Assembly (NCBI RefSeq): GCF_007713685.1
Contig: NZ_VMRJ01000003.1
Span: 310,001 to 374,000, forward strand
Source of the DNA: Hymenobacter setariae
Lineage (GTDB): Bacteria; Bacteroidota; Bacteroidia; Cytophagales; Hymenobacteraceae
Direction of reading: 5' to 3'
DNA length: 64,000 nucleotides
Part shown: piece after piece, positions 1-8,853 of the stretch
Layout: the number at the start of each line of letters is the position of its first letter
Numbering within the stretch: the first letter of the stretch is position 1
Notes under the pieces: model-generated
What the model saw: only the letters and a program-made list of their open reading frames with translations
Told to the model about the DNA's origin: nothing
Databases searched by the model: none
Program-made: the position numbers and the translations under genes

Positions 1-410
1 AAGGTGTGTTTGGTATCGTCGCCGGCCAGCTTTTGCAGGGCAAAATCGGCGTTCATTTTCGTCGTGCCCGGCTTGATGGCTTGGTAGAACCGTGCCACGC
101 CCTTCTCGTGTGGGAAGGCATAGCCGCGCGGCACCGAAATGTGCACGTACTCAGCCGTGGCGTTGCTTTCGAGGGTGTATTTGCCCGCCTTATCAGTTAG
201 TACGATGTTGTAGCCATCGGTCACGGCCACACCCGCAAGGCCAGCGCCATTGTGGTGCACCTTGCCCCGGATGGTGAGCGGCCTTAGGTTAAGCTTTTGG
301 CCGGCAGCTGGCGTTGGCTCAGCTTCGGCGGCGAGGACAGCCGGGGCTAGCGGCAGGCTGAGACCAGCACCCACGAAACTCAGGCTTTGGAGAAATTTTC
401 GGCGGAACAT
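1..410 (-). CDS. Calcineurin-like phosphoesterase, N-terminal part (cut by window edge)
   Basis: The reading frame begins with ATG at 410 and runs off the window, so only about 136 residues are visible. It opens with a twin-arginine type signal (MFRRKFLQ followed by a hydrophobic stretch ending near LAPAVLAA), which suggests folded export through the Tat system; a tatC gene lies at 37.0 kb. The next section, with GKVHHNGAGLAGVAVTDGYN and then GKYTLES and ISVPRGYAFP, matches the beta-sandwich N-terminal domain that precedes Bacteroidota calcineurin-like phosphoesterases (MetallophosN). The last visible residues, LAGDDTKHT, usually sit just before the metal-binding ADPQ motif, which lies outside the window. 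It is the last visible gene of the SusC/SusD locus, which makes a phosphorylated substrate for that locus plausible. The catalytic domain itself is not seen. Confidence 0.75.
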   Translation of the reverse strand, partial: MFRRKFLQSLSFVGAGLSLPLAPAVLAAEAEPTPAAGQKLNLRPLTIRGKVHHNGAGLAGVAVTDGYNIVLTDKAGKYTLESNATAEYVHISVPRGYAFPHEKGVARFYQAIKPGTTKMNADFALQKLAGDDTKHT

Positions 411-427
411 GGAAGAATATCTGAAGG

Positions 428-518
428 GTCATGCAGCGCGCAGCGAAGCATCTCGCTCCGTTGTTAGCGTCACTGAATTACTGCGCCACGTGAGATGCTT
501 CGCCGCGCGCTGCATGAC
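428..518. repeat. Intergenic inverted repeat, family 1, copy 1
   Basis: Arms 428-456 and 490-518 (29 nt each) are reverse complements with two mismatches. They start and end with GTCATGCAG / CTGCATGAC and contain the core CGAAGCATCTC. The unit lies between the DUF5689 gene and the phosphoesterase gene, which are transcribed in the same direction. Related copies occur at 8143-8238 and 43832-43918. Confidence 0.85.
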
Positions 519-524
519 AAGGGA

Positions 525-1811
525 TTAATTCTCGTAAACGGCAATGTCATCGAGCCCCAACCGGCCGTTGAGCACGGTGGGCGGGCTGCTTGCACCTAAG
601 CCCAGCTTGTTGATGCGGAAGCGCACCGGGCCGCTGATATTCATCAGGAAAGTGATGGTGCGCTGCCAATTGCCGGCGTCGGTGATGGTGGGGCCGGTTT
701 GCTTCCAGGTGGCGCCCTGGTCTTGCGAGTATTCTAGCTTCCAGGAGCTGGCGGCGTCGGTATAGTAAGCCCCGTAGAGCAGCGTGACTTTGGTAGCACC
801 GTTGGGCAGGTCAAATTTCATTTCTACCACGGCCGGCACGCTCAAGCCCTGCTGCAGCCGGATGCCCTGAGCGCCAGTGTAGCGGTCGCGTCCCGAAGTG
901 TTACCTAGGATGGCTTGGTAGAGCTTCCAGCGGCCAGTACCAAACTGCACGGTGTTGTCGGGCACGGGGGCCGTGTTCATATCGTAGCTACCCTTAGTTG
1001 TCTGCGGCACAGCTTCGAAGCTCTCGGGAAAGCCCGTGTAAATAGGGCCGCTGGGGTCTACGGCATCGGCAGCAGTGCGCAGCCATAGCTGCGGGGCAGG
1101 GGCTAGGCTGGCGTCGAGCCCGGCTACCGCAATACCTACAAACGTGGCACTGGCCGGCAGGCGCCGGGTGGCAAAGGCCGCGGCGCTTTCGGTGTGCAGC
1201 GCGAGCTTGTTGTTGGCCCCATCAGCCAGCGTCTTGTCGCCGGCGTAGGTGGTGCCCGAGACTGGTAGTGGCGTGATGCTAGCGCCTGTGATGCGCACCA
1301 GCGTGCCGTCGTAAGCATTCATATCAGCCAGCAGTGTGCTGATGTTGATATCGCGAGCCGTTACGGCATTGCCGCTGTTCACCTTGCGCACGCGGTCGGC
1401 CGAGATGCCTTCCAAGCGTAGCGCGCCCGCGCTTTTGGCCAGCGTAGCGCCTTTGATATCTACTACCACCGAGTCGCCCACAGCCAAGGCTGGCGCGGTA
1501 CCCCCGCTGAGCGGGATAACGATGCCGCGTATCACGCCGCGCCGCTTGTTCTGCACCACAATGGTATTGGGGCCGCCGGGCACGTTGCCGCCCGCCGCAT
1601 CCGAAATGACGAGGCCCACCACTTGGTGCGCGCCCGAAAGTTGGCCTGGCTCCAGCACCACATTGCTGCCCTGGTAGAGGCGGCGCAGGTCTTCGAGCGA
1701 CACATTGGGGCTAGGCGCACCAGCCGCGTAGTCGAGGTTTTTCTCCAGGCACCCCGCGGTGCCTATGGTCAGCAATAGCGCGGAAAGATGGGAGAGTATT
1801 CGGAGTTTCAT
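525..1811 (-). CDS. DUF5689 domain lipoprotein
   Basis: This 428-residue secreted protein starts at ATG 1811. Its signal peptide ends in a lipobox (TAG before Cys21), so it should be a lipoprotein. Residues about 35-250 resemble the DUF5689 domain found in proteins encoded beside SusC/SusD pairs: an OB-like beta domain with segments such as VVGLVISDAAGG, IVVQNKRRGVIRGI and LAVGDSVVVDIKG. The C-terminal part (from YTGFPESFEA) looks like a jelly-roll or choice-of-anchor beta domain, ending in LGLDDIAVYEN. It lies directly downstream of the susD-like gene, separated by a perfect 35-nt inverted repeat. It is probably a surface accessory for substrate capture. The substrate cannot be read from the sequence. 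Confidence 0.75.
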   Translation of the reverse strand: MKLRILSHLSALLLTIGTAGCLEKNLDYAAGAPSPNVSLEDLRRLYQGSNVVLEPGQLSGAHQVVGLVISDAAGGNVPGGPNTIVVQNKRRGVIRGIVIPLSGGTAPALAVGDSVVVDIKGATLAKSAGALRLEGISADRVRKVNSGNAVTARDINISTLLADMNAYDGTLVRITGASITPLPVSGTTYAGDKTLADGANNKLALHTESAAAFATRRLPASATFVGIAVAGLDASLAPAPQLWLRTAADAVDPSGPIYTGFPESFEAVPQTTKGSYDMNTAPVPDNTVQFGTGRWKLYQAILGNTSGRDRYTGAQGIRLQQGLSVPAVVEMKFDLPNGATKVTLLYGAYYTDAASSWKLEYSQDQGATWKQTGPTITDAGNWQRTITFLMNISGPVRFRINKLGLGASSPPTVLNGRLGLDDIAVYEN

Positions 1812-1857
1812 GATAGAAGTTTTTGCTTTGAAGCGTGTTTAGCTCGCCGGTCATGAG

Positions 1858-1963
1858 ACCCCACCCCCGGCCCCTCCCCTCCGGGAGAGGGGTGCCGCAC
1901 GCTTGCTAGCGTGCACTGACGAAAGGCTCCCCTCTCCCGGAGGGGAGGGGCCGGGGGTGGGGT
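1858..1963. repeat. Perfect 35-nt inverted repeat, family 2
   Basis: Arms 1858-1892 and 1929-1963 are exact reverse complements over 35 nt, one strand being C-rich (ACCCCACCCCCGGCCCC...). The 36-nt loop holds a second small hairpin (1897-1914, GCACGCT/AGCGTGC). It sits between susD-like and DUF5689 genes of one transcription unit, so the RNA stem could lower expression of the downstream genes. No T-tract follows, so it does not look like a classical terminator. Confidence 0.9.
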
Positions 1964-1971
1964 ACACGGCT

Positions 1972-3441
1972 CTACAGCTGCCACCACACCTTGGTATTAA
2001 TGTCATCCGCGCCCTGGTCGGCTACGGCGGCTTGGTAGTTTACCTGGTTGAGACTCTGCACATACACGGGGTAGTTGATGCGGGCTGGCATCTGGCCGTT
2101 GTTGCGCACGCCGGGGCCGATGGGCAGCACTGGGTGACCGGTGCGGCGGTACTCAAACCACTGCTGAAAGTCGGTGAAAAACAGCGCGTAGTACTTCTGC
2201 AAATGAATCTGGTCGAGCTTGGTGGCCGTGGGGCTGGTAGCTTCCCATTTCACGTCGGGGCTGCTTAGGAAGGTAGTGGGTGGCGTAAGGCCCCAGAGCG
2301 TGATGCCGTTGGTGGCGCCGGTTTCATAGTAGGCCTTGGCGTCGCCGGTTATCCAGCCGCGCAGGGCGGCCTCGGCCAGCAGCAGCTGCACTTCGGGGTA
2401 GTTGAGGATGTTGCCGAGCAGCGGCTCGGTCATGAGGGCGGCGGGGTAGGTCGATTGGGGCGCCGGAATTTGGCCCGGCACGTAGCCACTTTGCACGCCC
2501 TTGTAAATGCCGCCCGCTAGCGTGGCCCACTTGGGCAGGCGTGGGTCGTTCCATTCGGCCAAGTTGTTGATGAAGAACTCGCTCATGGAGCTCGACGACA
2601 CGAAGTCGGCCGTGCGCCAGGTCTGGAAGGGCGACTGGTAGGGCGCGGTGCCCGACCAGCGCATAATGGCCGATTCCGAGTTGTTAGCAATAAGCGGGTA
2701 GTCAGCGGGGCGAGTGTTCACCATGTCGCGCAGCTTGGCCTGCGGGCTCATATTGCCTGGCGCAATGGCGTCGGTGCGGTTGGACACGCGCATGAGCAGG
2801 CGCAGGTAGAGCGAGTTGCCAAACTTGCGCCACTTCAAAGCGTTGCCCTGAAACAGTGGGTCGAGCTGGGCTTGGTCGGCTCCTAGGTTGGTGTTGGCCT
2901 TCAGCAAGTCGTTGGCCTCCTCCAGCTTCACAAACAGGTCGCGGTAGATGTCCTCCTGTTTATCAAACTTGGGCTGCAAGTTGCCCGCCCGGCCCTGCAA
3001 GGCCTCCGAATACGGCACGTCGCCGAAGGTGTCGGTGAGCAGCGAAAACGTCCAGACCTCGCAGATGCGGGCAATGGCCATGAAGGTGGGGCTCTTCACG
3101 GCTACCGCGCTGTTGTACATGTCCCGGAAGTCGGTGAGCTGCGTGTACCAGCCGTTCCACATGTAGTCGGCCTCAGCCGAGCGGATAACGTAGCGGTGAA
3201 ACTCGTCGGTATTGTCCCGCGTCACGTGCACCTGCATCAGCTCGTTGGTGATGCGCATAGCGCGGTCCATGTTGCGCTTCACTAGGTCGGTCAGGGCCGG
3301 GGCCAATAGCGTTTCCGGAATGACGTTAGGGTTCTGGTTAGGGTTGATATTCAGTTCCTCAAAGCCCTTGGTGCACGACGAAACGGTACCTAGGGTAGCT
3401 GCGGCAAAAAAGGCAACAGCAAAGCGTTTCAGGATTTTCAT
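1972..3441 (-). CDS. SusD/RagB-family nutrient-binding outer-membrane lipoprotein
   Basis: This 489-residue protein starts at ATG 3441. The signal peptide ends in LGTVSSC (Cys23), a lipobox. The mature start, with ELNINPNQNPNVIPETLLAPAL, and the helical repeats that follow are characteristic of the SusD-like group 2 (PF12771 type). The C-terminal part contains NYPEVQLLLAEAALRGW, the typical SusD motif for the TPR-like core, and ends with WFEYRRTGHPVL. SusD proteins form the lid over the SusC TonB-dependent transporter at the outer membrane. The susC-like gene ends 18 nt upstream, and the two should be co-transcribed. Confidence 0.93.
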   Translation of the reverse strand: MKILKRFAVAFFAAATLGTVSSCTKGFEELNINPNQNPNVIPETLLAPALTDLVKRNMDRAMRITNELMQVHVTRDNTDEFHRYVIRSAEADYMWNGWYTQLTDFRDMYNSAVAVKSPTFMAIARICEVWTFSLLTDTFGDVPYSEALQGRAGNLQPKFDKQEDIYRDLFVKLEEANDLLKANTNLGADQAQLDPLFQGNALKWRKFGNSLYLRLLMRVSNRTDAIAPGNMSPQAKLRDMVNTRPADYPLIANNSESAIMRWSGTAPYQSPFQTWRTADFVSSSSMSEFFINNLAEWNDPRLPKWATLAGGIYKGVQSGYVPGQIPAPQSTYPAALMTEPLLGNILNYPEVQLLLAEAALRGWITGDAKAYYETGATNGITLWGLTPPTTFLSSPDVKWEATSPTATKLDQIHLQKYYALFFTDFQQWFEYRRTGHPVLPIGPGVRNNGQMPARINYPVYVQSLNQVNYQAAVADQGADDINTKVWWQL

Positions 3442-3459
3442 GTCAGGTATAGCGTTCAG

Positions 3460-6400
3460 TTAAATCCCTACCGTCAGATTAATGCCCATCGTGCGGGTGC
3501 TCGGAAACTGCCCCAGCTCAAACCCTAGGTCGATAGTCCCGTCGTTGAGGGTGCCAAACTCCGGGTCGAAGGCCGGCCAGTTGGTGAGGATGAACAAGTC
3601 GCGCCCGTAGAGGCCAATGGAGGCCTGCGTGAGGTGCAGCTTGCTGAGTAGCGTGGGCGGCAGAGCGTAGTCGAGGCGCAGCTCGCGCAGCTTGATAAAG
3701 TCGGTGCGGAAGAGGTTGGCTTCCACATTGTCGCGGCCGTAGTGGGCGGTGTAGTAGGTAGGTAGGTTTTCGGCCACCACGTCATTTGGGCGGTAGGTGC
3801 CGTCGCCGTTGCTAATCACGCCCTGGCCCACAATGCCGTTGTAGCGGCCGGGCAGCGTGAGCTTGGTTTTGCCCTGCTCGGCCAGCACGGCGTTGGTCAT
3901 AGAGTAGGCCTTGGCCCCAAACTGGCTGTCGAACAGCACATTCAGCCGGAACTGCCGGTACGTGAACTCGGTGCCCGCGCTAGCCTTCCACAGGGGCAGG
4001 GCGCTGCCTAGGTACTTCACGCCATCGGCCAAGATGGGGTAGCCATTTTGGTACACAATCTGGCCATCGGGAGCGCGCTCGTAGCCGCGGCCGTAGATGG
4101 CGCCCATGCTGCCGCCCGGCCGCGCCTCCACCGAGCCCCGGCCGCCGGGGCCGCGCTGTAGCTGGTAGGTAAGTACGCTGTCGGCCAGCTCCACTACCTG
4201 GTTGCGGTTGGCAGTGTAGGTGCCATACACGCGCCAGCCCAGGCCGCGGGCATTGTTCAGCAGGCGGGCATTGGCGGTGATTTCGATGCCCTTGTTGCGC
4301 ACCAGGCCAGCGTTGAGCACGGCCGTGTTGTAGCCCGAGGCCCGGTCCACGGGCACGCTCAAAATCTGGTTTGAGGTGTTGTTGCGGTACACCGTCACGT
4401 CTAGCCCAATGCGGTTTTGCCAGAAGCGCACGTCGGCGCCCAGCTCCACGCTTTCGGTGCTGCGGGGCTTCAGGCCGGCGTTGGCAATGGAGCTCGGGTT
4501 GCTCAGGCCCGAGGCGTAGCCCGTGGCCACGGCGTAGGTGTAGGAGGTGAGGTAGGGCGACGTGCCGCCGCTGCCCACCCGCGCCCACGAGGCCCGCAGC
4601 TTGGCAAACGAAATAGCCTTTGGCAGCGGCACGATGTCCGATACTATCGTGCTCAGGCTGGCCGAGGGGTAGAGCGGAATAGCCGTGATGCCACTGGCGC
4701 TCGACAAGGTGCTCGACCAGTCCTTGCGGGCCGTCAAGTCGAGGTACATCAGCTTGTTATAAGAAATCGAACCTAGGGCGTACAAGCCATTCAGCGCGTA
4801 CTCGGCGCGGTAGGGCAGCGCAATGGGTAGGTCGCGGCTATTGGCGAAGGTGAACACGCCGGGGTAGAGCAGGCGCTCGGCCCGCAGCTCATCCTTATTG
4901 TAGCGGTTGCGCAGGCGGCTGCCACCCACCGACAAGCTCGTTTCCAGCTTGTTAAACTGGTGGGCGTACTGCAGCAAAAAGTCGTGGTTAATCTCCTGCG
5001 AGAATACGTTTTGCGTCCGAAACATGCCCTCCTTGTACTTCTCCGTGTCCTTGGGGCGCTGCTGCGAGCGGGCCTCGTAAGAGTAGTCCAGCGTCGAGCG
5101 CAGCATCAGATTAAAGCCCTTGGCAAAGGCGTAGTTAATCTGCACGTTGCCCGTCAGCTGGTGGCGATTGGCCTTGTTGAGCATCTCATTGGCAATGAGA
5201 TAGGGGTTGTCTATCAGGCTGCTGAAGGGGTAGCGCTGCGTAATCCCTGTTGCGCCCGGCAGCCAGTAGTCTTTCAGCCAATCTAGGCTGTTGTTGGGCA
5301 CCTGCAAGATGGCCCAGTACATGATAGTCTGGTTGTTGTAGCCAGTCGAAGGCAGGTTGTCGCTGAAGCGGTTGGTGTAGTTGACCTTCGTCGATACTCG
5401 CAGCTTATCCGTGATTTTCTGGCTGGCCGACAGCGCAATGGTGTTGCGGTCGTAGCCTGTGTTCGGGATAATCCACTGGTTTTGCAAGTTGGTGAGCGAC
5501 AGGCGCACGGCTGTACGGTCGGTGCCGCCATCCAGCACCAGCGTGTTGGTGAACGTGCGGCCGGTTTGGAAAAAGCCTTTGCGATTGTCGGGGTAGGCCA
5601 CCCAGGGCGTGCGCTCGGTGCCGCCCGTGTTGGTGGCTACGTCGTACTGAAAAAACGACTGCCCCTCGAACCTAGGGCCCCAGGCTGAGCTAGTGCTGCG
5701 GGTGCTGACCCCATCGGCCGTGGCGCCAAACGAATAGTAATTTTCGCCCGCCGTGCCCTGGCCGTACTCATACTGATAATCAGGCCAACGCGAAATCTGG
5801 TCAAAGGCCGAGTTTGAGTTGAACGTGACGCCGATGCCCTTCTTGGCCTTGCCCGACTTGGTGGTAATAATCACGGCTCCGTTGCCGCCGCGGGCGCCGT
5901 AGAGGGCAGTGGCTGCCGGCCCCTTCAGCACCGTCACCGACTCGATGTCTTCGGGGTTGATGTCATTGAGGCTAGTGCCAAAGTCCACCGGCGACTCGCT
6001 TTGCAAGTAGGCCGAGCTGCCGGTGCCGGTGGCGCGGTTGCTGCCGCCCAGCACCACGCCATCCACCACGATGAGGGCGTCGTTGTCGCCGGCCAGCGAG
6101 TTTTCGCCCCGCAGAATAATGCGGTTAGAACCGGCCGGGCCGCCGCCCGACTTCACTAGGTTCAGGCCCGCCACCTTGCCGGCCAGCGCGTCGGTCCAGT
6201 TGTTCGATTTGGCTTCGGTCAGCTGCTCGTTGCTGACGGTGGGGGCCGAGTAGCCCAGCTCCCGGTCCTCGCGCTTGATGCCCAGCTGCGTCACTACCAC
6301 TTCGCCCAGGCTGGTGGCGTCTTCCTGCAGCACCACATCGTAGGTGGTTTTGTCGCCCACCGTCAGCTGCTCGGCCGCGTAGCCGATAAAGCTAAATACC

Positions 6401-6939
6401 AAGGTATTGCCCGGCTCCACATGCAGCTGGTAGCTGCCATCGTTGCCGCTGGTAGTGCCGGCGTTGCTGTCTTTTATGCGGATGGAAACGCCGGGCAGGC
6501 CCTCACCCTTGGCGTCTACCACGCGGCCCCGCACTAGCACTGGGTCGGTGGCGCCAGCGGCGGCCGTGCTGCGCTCCACGGCCTTCACCACGATGCGCTT
6601 TTCCTGCACCGTAAACTGCACGCCGGCCTGTGCCGCCACCAGCGCCAGCACGGTTTTGAGGTTGCTGTGCGGCGCCTCTACCGTAATGCGGCGGCTGAGC
6701 CGGCTGGCCTGGTCTACCACCAGAAACCGGTAGCCCGTTTGCTGCTCGATGCTGGCCAGCACCTCGGCCAGCGGCTGCTGCCGCACCGAGAGGGCGCAGG
6801 GCGTGGCGGCCGGCTCCTGGGTAAGCGCCTGCCCAGGAGCGGCGAGGGCGGCTGGGGCCGGGCTCAGCGCCAGCAGCCCTAGGCAAGCGAGCGCGCTTCG
6901 CCAAGCCCGCGCTGGGCGGGGGTGTATCGATTTCTTCAT
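3460..6939 (-). CDS. SusC/RagA-family TonB-dependent transporter with STN signalling domain
   Basis: This 1159-residue outer-membrane protein starts at ATG 6939 with a signal peptide (about 1-34). An STN (secretin/TonB N-terminal) domain follows at about 48-118 (LAEVLASIEQQTGYRF, IVVKAVE). A carboxypeptidase-regulatory-like domain lies at about 137-205 (GEGLPGVSIRIKDSNAGTTS, FSFIGY). The plug domain lies at about 225-362, with the SusC signature VLKGPAATALYGARGGNGA. The remainder is the beta barrel, ending in GINLTVGI. The STN domain is the feature by which such receptors signal to a FecR anti-sigma factor, and fecR- and fecI-type genes lie immediately upstream. The transporter is therefore likely induced by its own substrate. 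Confidence 0.95.
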   Translation of the reverse strand: MKKSIHPRPARAWRSALACLGLLALSPAPAALAAPGQALTQEPAATPCALSVRQQPLAEVLASIEQQTGYRFLVVDQASRLSRRITVEAPHSNLKTVLALVAAQAGVQFTVQEKRIVVKAVERSTAAAGATDPVLVRGRVVDAKGEGLPGVSIRIKDSNAGTTSGNDGSYQLHVEPGNTLVFSFIGYAAEQLTVGDKTTYDVVLQEDATSLGEVVVTQLGIKREDRELGYSAPTVSNEQLTEAKSNNWTDALAGKVAGLNLVKSGGGPAGSNRIILRGENSLAGDNDALIVVDGVVLGGSNRATGTGSSAYLQSESPVDFGTSLNDINPEDIESVTVLKGPAATALYGARGGNGAVIITTKSGKAKKGIGVTFNSNSAFDQISRWPDYQYEYGQGTAGENYYSFGATADGVSTRSTSSAWGPRFEGQSFFQYDVATNTGGTERTPWVAYPDNRKGFFQTGRTFTNTLVLDGGTDRTAVRLSLTNLQNQWIIPNTGYDRNTIALSASQKITDKLRVSTKVNYTNRFSDNLPSTGYNNQTIMYWAILQVPNNSLDWLKDYWLPGATGITQRYPFSSLIDNPYLIANEMLNKANRHQLTGNVQINYAFAKGFNLMLRSTLDYSYEARSQQRPKDTEKYKEGMFRTQNVFSQEINHDFLLQYAHQFNKLETSLSVGGSRLRNRYNKDELRAERLLYPGVFTFANSRDLPIALPYRAEYALNGLYALGSISYNKLMYLDLTARKDWSSTLSSASGITAIPLYPSASLSTIVSDIVPLPKAISFAKLRASWARVGSGGTSPYLTSYTYAVATGYASGLSNPSSIANAGLKPRSTESVELGADVRFWQNRIGLDVTVYRNNTSNQILSVPVDRASGYNTAVLNAGLVRNKGIEITANARLLNNARGLGWRVYGTYTANRNQVVELADSVLTYQLQRGPGGRGSVEARPGGSMGAIYGRGYERAPDGQIVYQNGYPILADGVKYLGSALPLWKASAGTEFTYRQFRLNVLFDSQFGAKAYSMTNAVLAEQGKTKLTLPGRYNGIVGQGVISNGDGTYRPNDVVAENLPTYYTAHYGRDNVEANLFRTDFIKLRELRLDYALPPTLLSKLHLTQASIGLYGRDLFILTNWPAFDPEFGTLNDGTIDLGFELGQFPSTRTMGINLTVGI

Positions 6940-6975
6940 GAGGTTGCTCGTGAGCTGGTTATGAACTAAAAAGCA

Positions 6976-7998
6976 CTACTTAAGGGCCGCTTCGGCCGCT
7001 GCTCGTCTCAGGTAAATCACTTGGCCCTCGCGGTGGTAGGCGAGGCCCCCGGCCTGCCGCAGCGCCTCAAGCACGCGCGGCAAGGGCTCATTGTCGAAGG
7101 TGGCCCAGAGGCGCACCTCGGCCGTGGCCGTGTCAGCAAATACCAGCTTTACGCCGTAGCGACGCTCTAGCTGGGTGGCCACATCGGCCAGTTTCTCATT
7201 CTTGAAAACCAATTGGTTGCGGCGCCACGCCAGCACCTGGTGCCGGTCGAAGGCTTGCCGGTAGATGCGACCAGTAGCTACTTCGGTGCGCAGCTGCTGG
7301 CCGGGTGTGAGCAAGTATTTGTCTTGTTTGTCAAGCACTTCTACTTTGCCCTCCACCAGCGACACCGCCAACTGGCGGGCACCCGGCATAGCACTCACGT
7401 TAAACTTGGTGCCGAGCACCTGCGTGACCCACGCCCCGCTGTGCACCCGAAACGGCCGCCTAGGGTCCTTGCTCACTTCAAAAAACGCCTCGCCCTCTAG
7501 GTACACCTCGCGCGAGGTGGCCGCAAACTGCGCCGGGTAGCGCAGCTGGCTTTGCGGGGCCAGCGTCACCACCGAGCCATCGGCCAGGTGCAGGCGCTGG
7601 GGCTGGCCGGCTGCCGCACGGTACACGCGGTAGGCCAGCGCCGGTGCCGGCCGGCTATAGAAGTAGGCGCCACCTAGGGCACTCAGCAGCAGCACTACGG
7701 CCGCGGCTAGCTGGTAGGGTCGCGCCAGCCGCAGCCGCCAGCGGCGCACGGGCACAGCGGCCGGCGCGGCTACTGGGGTAGGCTGCGCCAGCCGGGCTTT
7801 TAGCCGACCTAGGGCCGCCGCGGTCTCGGCCGGAGCGGTAGCTAGTTGGCTGGCCTGCCACACGGTTTTCAGCTGCTCAAAGGTGCGCTCGTGGTCGGGC
7901 GACTGGGCAACCCAAGTGGCGAGCTGCTCATTCTCATCCGACGAAGTTTGGCGGGCGAGGTAGCGAGCAATGAGCAGGTACAGTTCTTCTTGTTGCAA
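6976..7998 (-). CDS. FecR-family anti-sigma factor
   Basis: This 340-residue single-pass membrane protein has a cytoplasmic N-terminus (LLIARYLARQTSSDENEQL) that would bind the sigma factor, and a membrane segment near residues 92-114 (LAAAVVLLLSALGGAYFY). The periplasmic FecR domain contains LADGSVVTLAPQSQLRYP, VYLEGEAFFEVSKD and VLGTKFNVSA. The C-terminal DUF4974 domain contains FKNEKLADVATQLERRYGV. The frame is closed upstream by a stop at 8035-8037 with no ATG in between, so the only reasonable start is TTG at 7998. It lies between the sigma factor and the SusC gene and should pass the signal from the transporter's STN domain to the sigma factor. Confidence 0.92.
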   Translation of the reverse strand: MQQEELYLLIARYLARQTSSDENEQLATWVAQSPDHERTFEQLKTVWQASQLATAPAETAAALGRLKARLAQPTPVAAPAAVPVRRWRLRLARPYQLAAAVVLLLSALGGAYFYSRPAPALAYRVYRAAAGQPQRLHLADGSVVTLAPQSQLRYPAQFAATSREVYLEGEAFFEVSKDPRRPFRVHSGAWVTQVLGTKFNVSAMPGARQLAVSLVEGKVEVLDKQDKYLLTPGQQLRTEVATGRIYRQAFDRHQVLAWRRNQLVFKNEKLADVATQLERRYGVKLVFADTATAEVRLWATFDNEPLPRVLEALRQAGGLAYHREGQVIYLRRAAAEAALK

Positions 7999-8142
7999 GG
8001 GGCCAGCGGCCGGCGCTGAATGCCGTCGCTGCTGTTATGACGCCACCGCCCGCCCACCTCGTGACACGCGAATTGACTCTTAACCAAATGGTAACAGCCG
8101 TAACCTAGGCGTAATAGAAGTAAAAGCCATCCGAGTTAGAAG

Positions 8143-8238
8143 GTCATGCAGAGTGTAGCGCAGCATCTCGCGTGCTGACGTTTGCGAACGTTTGAGTTTA
8201 CTGCGCCACGCGAGATGCTTCGCTGCGCTCTGCATGAC
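8143..8238. repeat. Intergenic inverted repeat, family 1, copy 2
   Basis: Arms of about 30 nt (8143-8172 and 8209-8238) begin GTCATGCAGA and end TCTGCATGAC, with a core close to AGCATCTCGCG. The unit resembles the repeats at 428-518 and 43832-43918. It lies between the sigma factor and fecR genes. Confidence 0.85.
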
Positions 8239-8266
8239 CAGCAATTGCTAGCAGCTAGTTGAAATC

Positions 8267-8836
8267 TTACTGCACGCCCGAGGCATAGAGCGTGGTCTTC
8301 AAGAAGCGCAGCGCTCGAAACATGTGCGTCTTTACCGAATTAATCGAAATCGCCAGTAGCCCAGCTATCTCCTCATAGGTGAGGCCGCCATCGCGATGCA
8401 GCTGAAACACCTGGCGCGTGCGCTCGGGCAGCTGCCCAATGAGGTGGCCCACCTGCTCGCTAAGCTCTTGGAAAGCTAGTAGTTGGTCGGGCTGCAAATG
8501 CATGGCGTCGGGCTCGGTCGTGGGCAGTTCGTCGGCCGCGTCGAGCGGGGCGCGGCGCTGCTCGCGCAGGCGGTCGAAGGCGCGGTGCTTCACGGCCGTG
8601 TAGAGGTAGGCGGCTAGCGAGCCCTGCACGGCTAGCTGCGTGCGTTGTGCCCACAGGGTGCAAAAGACTTCGGCCACCGCATCCTCAGCGGCATCGGTGG
8701 GGTAGCGCAGCAGCGTTTGCGCGTAGCGCAATAGGCCGGGGTAGTAGCGGGTGAACAAGGCCCCGAAAGCCGCCTCATTGCTCAGGGCTAAGGCAGCCAG
8801 AAACTGCTTGTCGGAAGAGCTGATTGAAAACGTCAT
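8267..8836 (-). CDS. ECF RNA polymerase sigma factor, Bacteroidota FecI type
   Basis: A 189-residue extracytoplasmic-function sigma factor, counting from ATG at 8836; an in-frame TTG at 8848 is less likely. Region 2 is visible as LLRYAQTLLRYPTDAAEDAV with EVFCTLW, and region 4 as LPERTRQVFQLHRDGGLTYE, followed by IAGLLAISINSVKTHMFRAL, the DNA-binding helix-turn-helix. Length and order fit the Bacteroides expansion family of sigma-70 factors. It is followed by fecR, susC and susD and probably drives that locus when FecR is activated. A TAGCTTTG box lies just upstream of the start. Confidence 0.93.
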   Translation of the reverse strand: MTFSISSSDKQFLAALALSNEAAFGALFTRYYPGLLRYAQTLLRYPTDAAEDAVAEVFCTLWAQRTQLAVQGSLAAYLYTAVKHRAFDRLREQRRAPLDAADELPTTEPDAMHLQPDQLLAFQELSEQVGHLIGQLPERTRQVFQLHRDGGLTYEEIAGLLAISINSVKTHMFRALRFLKTTLYASGVQ

Positions 8837-8845
8837 ACCAGCCAA

Positions 8846-8853
8846 CAAAGCTA
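8846..8853 (-). promoter_or_regulatory. Bacteroidota -7 promoter element (TAGCTTTG) for the sigma factor gene
   Basis: On the minus strand TAGCTTTG matches the TAnnTTTG consensus and lies 9 nt before the ATG at 8836, implying a very short leader. I do not see a clear TTTG -33 element at the usual distance, so this is tentative. Confidence 0.4.
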
